In this document: piece after piece, positions 34,873 through 35,857 of the stretch
Numbering within the stretch: the stretch's first letter is position 1
How the letters are laid out: each line of letters starts with the position of its first letter
Assembly: GCA_024206155.1 (NCBI GenBank)
Contig: JAAGZR010000141.1
Location: 1-35,857, forward strand
Direction: 5' to 3'
DNA: 35,857 nucleotides
From: Aliivibrio sp.
Lineage (GTDB): Bacteria > Pseudomonadota > Gammaproteobacteria > Enterobacterales > Vibrionaceae
Notes under the pieces: generated by a model
Database searches by the model: none
What the model saw: only the letters and a program-made list of their open reading frames with translations
What the model was told of the DNA's origin: nothing
Made by a program: the position numbers and the translations under genes

Positions 34873-35857
34873 TTAGGCTTGAAATTTTGAAATAAGAGTT
34901 TGTTGCTCTTTGGCTTGTTGTGCCAATATTTGGCTACTAGAAGCGGAACTTCGCGCCTCTTGCTCTGCATGGAAGGCCACCTCAGCAATACTGCTGATAT
35001 GTGCCGAAATATCATGGCTAACCTTGATCTGTTCTTCTGTTGCATGAGCTACATGATGAGTCATGTCATGAATTTTCTGAATTCGATTCGCGATATCTTG
35101 CAGCGTTTCATCAGTAAGGCGGGTCTGTATTAAACACTCTTCCATCTGCTGCTGGCTTACACTCATAGTCTCAGCCATTCGAGTCGAATTACCTTGTAGG
35201 TTTCCAATCATTTGATTGATTTCTTCCGTTGACTGCTGAGTTCTCGTCGCTAATGCTCTAACTTCGTCGGCTACAACCGCAAAACCTCTACCATGCTCAC
35301 CTGCACGCGCGGCTTCAATTGCAGCGTTAAGCGCCAGTAAATTGGTTTGCTCTGCAATACCTTGAATAACATGCAAAATAGAGCCAATATTTGCTGAATA
35401 TTGATTTAATTGCTCTGTGTTATTCACTGCATCTTTAATATTATCATTTAGTTGCTCTGTCAGTTGACGGCTCAATTGAACCTGAGTTCGTCCTCGAGTC
35501 GCAGCTTCATTAGTGCTTTCAACTTCACTTGCAGCCTGCGCTGTTGAATTCGAGATCTCAGTAGAGCTCACTTCCATTTCCGATATTGCTGCCGCGACTT
35601 GATCTGTTTTTGACTTTTGCTCTTCAATTCGAATCATTGCCTGTTCACTCATCGCCGAAGAACGAATGGCCTCTTGCTGTAATAACTCAGCACCATCACC
35701 TACTTTCGCTAAAGTATCTGACATGCTGCTTGCCAATATATCAATTAAATGACTTAACTCACCAAATTCATCATTTGCTTTATATTGGGTTCTCACTCGC
35801 ATATCACCATTAGTCATCTTATTCAGAACATTATTAATAATATTTAATGGTTTCTGA
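34873..35857 (-). CDS. Methyl-accepting chemotaxis protein (C-terminal part, cut by window edge)
   Basis: This receptor signals to CheA-CheW. The frame is open to the right edge; 327 codons are visible. They include the end of a HAMP domain ([20 protein letters not shown], then [18 protein letters not shown]), a long coiled coil, and the signalling tip [20 protein letters not shown] followed by [15 protein letters not shown]. The transmembrane and ligand-binding domains lie beyond the window. The C-terminus ends QTLISKFQA with no NWETF-type CheR-binding pentapeptide. It is directly upstream of the solute-binding protein gene on the same strand, so the binding protein may present ligand to it. 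Confidence 0.95.
   Translation of the reverse strand, partial: QKPLNIINNVLNKMTNGDMRVRTQYKANDEFGELSHLIDILASSMSDTLAKVGDGAELLQQEAIRSSAMSEQAMIRIEEQKSKTDQVAAAISEMEVSSTEISNSTAQAASEVESTNEAATRGRTQVQLSRQLTEQLNDNIKDAVNNTEQLNQYSANIGSILHVIQGIAEQTNLLALNAAIEAARAGEHGRGFAVVADEVRALATRTQQSTEEINQMIGNLQGNSTRMAETMSVSQQQMEECLIQTRLTDETLQDIANRIQKIHDMTHHVAHATEEQIKVSHDISAHISSIAEVAFHAEQEARSSASSSQILAQQAKEQQTLISKFQA

Noticed and set aside
34863-35045. 61-residue N-terminal extension of the solute-binding protein
   Set aside because: It overlaps the chemoreceptor coding sequence in another frame, and a clean signal peptide begins at the internal methionine.

Overview
The window looks like a chromosomal segment of a marine gammaproteobacterium of the Vibrionaceae, most likely the genus Aliivibrio. 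This rests on the AT-rich composition, on protein sequences that read as Vibrio/Aliivibrio orthologues, on a block order (ligA-zipA-cysZ-cysK-ptsH-ptsI-crr) shared with enteric bacteria, and on a compact napFDABC locus facing narQ-narP. The species call is inference from remembered family sequences; no database was searched. Most of the window is ordinary core genome, with strong intrinsic terminators between units.

Region 1 (1-7515): the 5' part of ligA and all of zipA run leftward; cysZ, cysK and the phosphotransferase genes ptsH-ptsI-crr run rightward. A promoter and an operator-like palindrome sit before ptsH, and a hairpin sits between ptsI and crr. Region 2 (7568-9992): a DyP-type haem peroxidase, a small secreted protein of unknown function and a DUF2919 membrane protein run leftward; a DUF2956 protein runs rightward.

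Region 3 (10138-17637): a periplasmic nitrate reductase operon, napF-napD-napA-napB-napC, ends in a 43-residue single-span membrane protein (TIGR02808-like). It is divergent from the nitrate sensor/regulator pair narQ-narP, which is followed at once by a small lipoprotein gene. The shared intergenic region carries FNR-like and NarP-like sites. Electrons would pass from quinol through NapC and NapB to NapA; NarQ-NarP plus FNR would switch the operon on in low oxygen and nitrate.

Region 4 (17670-18390): a small winged-helix regulator, then an AT-rich gap that holds the C-terminal remnant of a PAAR-repeat (type VI secretion spike tip) gene and a long inverted repeat. This is the only clear accessory scar in the window.

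Region 5 (18397-33470): yffB-dapE-M15 peptidase-DUF2897 rightward; dapA-bamC leftward; gcvR-bcp rightward; a TusA-like gene and perM leftward; bepA-arsC-DUF2069 rightward; a DUF2066 secreted protein leftward; uraA rightward; upp leftward; purM (with a PurR box) and purN rightward. These cover lysine/diaminopimelate synthesis, outer-membrane assembly and quality control, peroxide defence, and pyrimidine salvage and purine synthesis.

Region 6 (33570-35857): a periplasmic sugar-type solute-binding protein lies 10 bp downstream of a methyl-accepting chemotaxis protein that runs off the right edge. No transporter permease is visible, so the pair looks like a dedicated chemosensory module.

No rRNA, tRNA, CRISPR array, complete insertion sequence, prophage or integrase was seen. 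I did not find a clearly new multi-gene system. The items most worth checking are the PAAR remnant, the nap-linked microprotein, the binding-protein/chemoreceptor pair, the ptsH operator-like palindrome and the single-cysteine Bcp.
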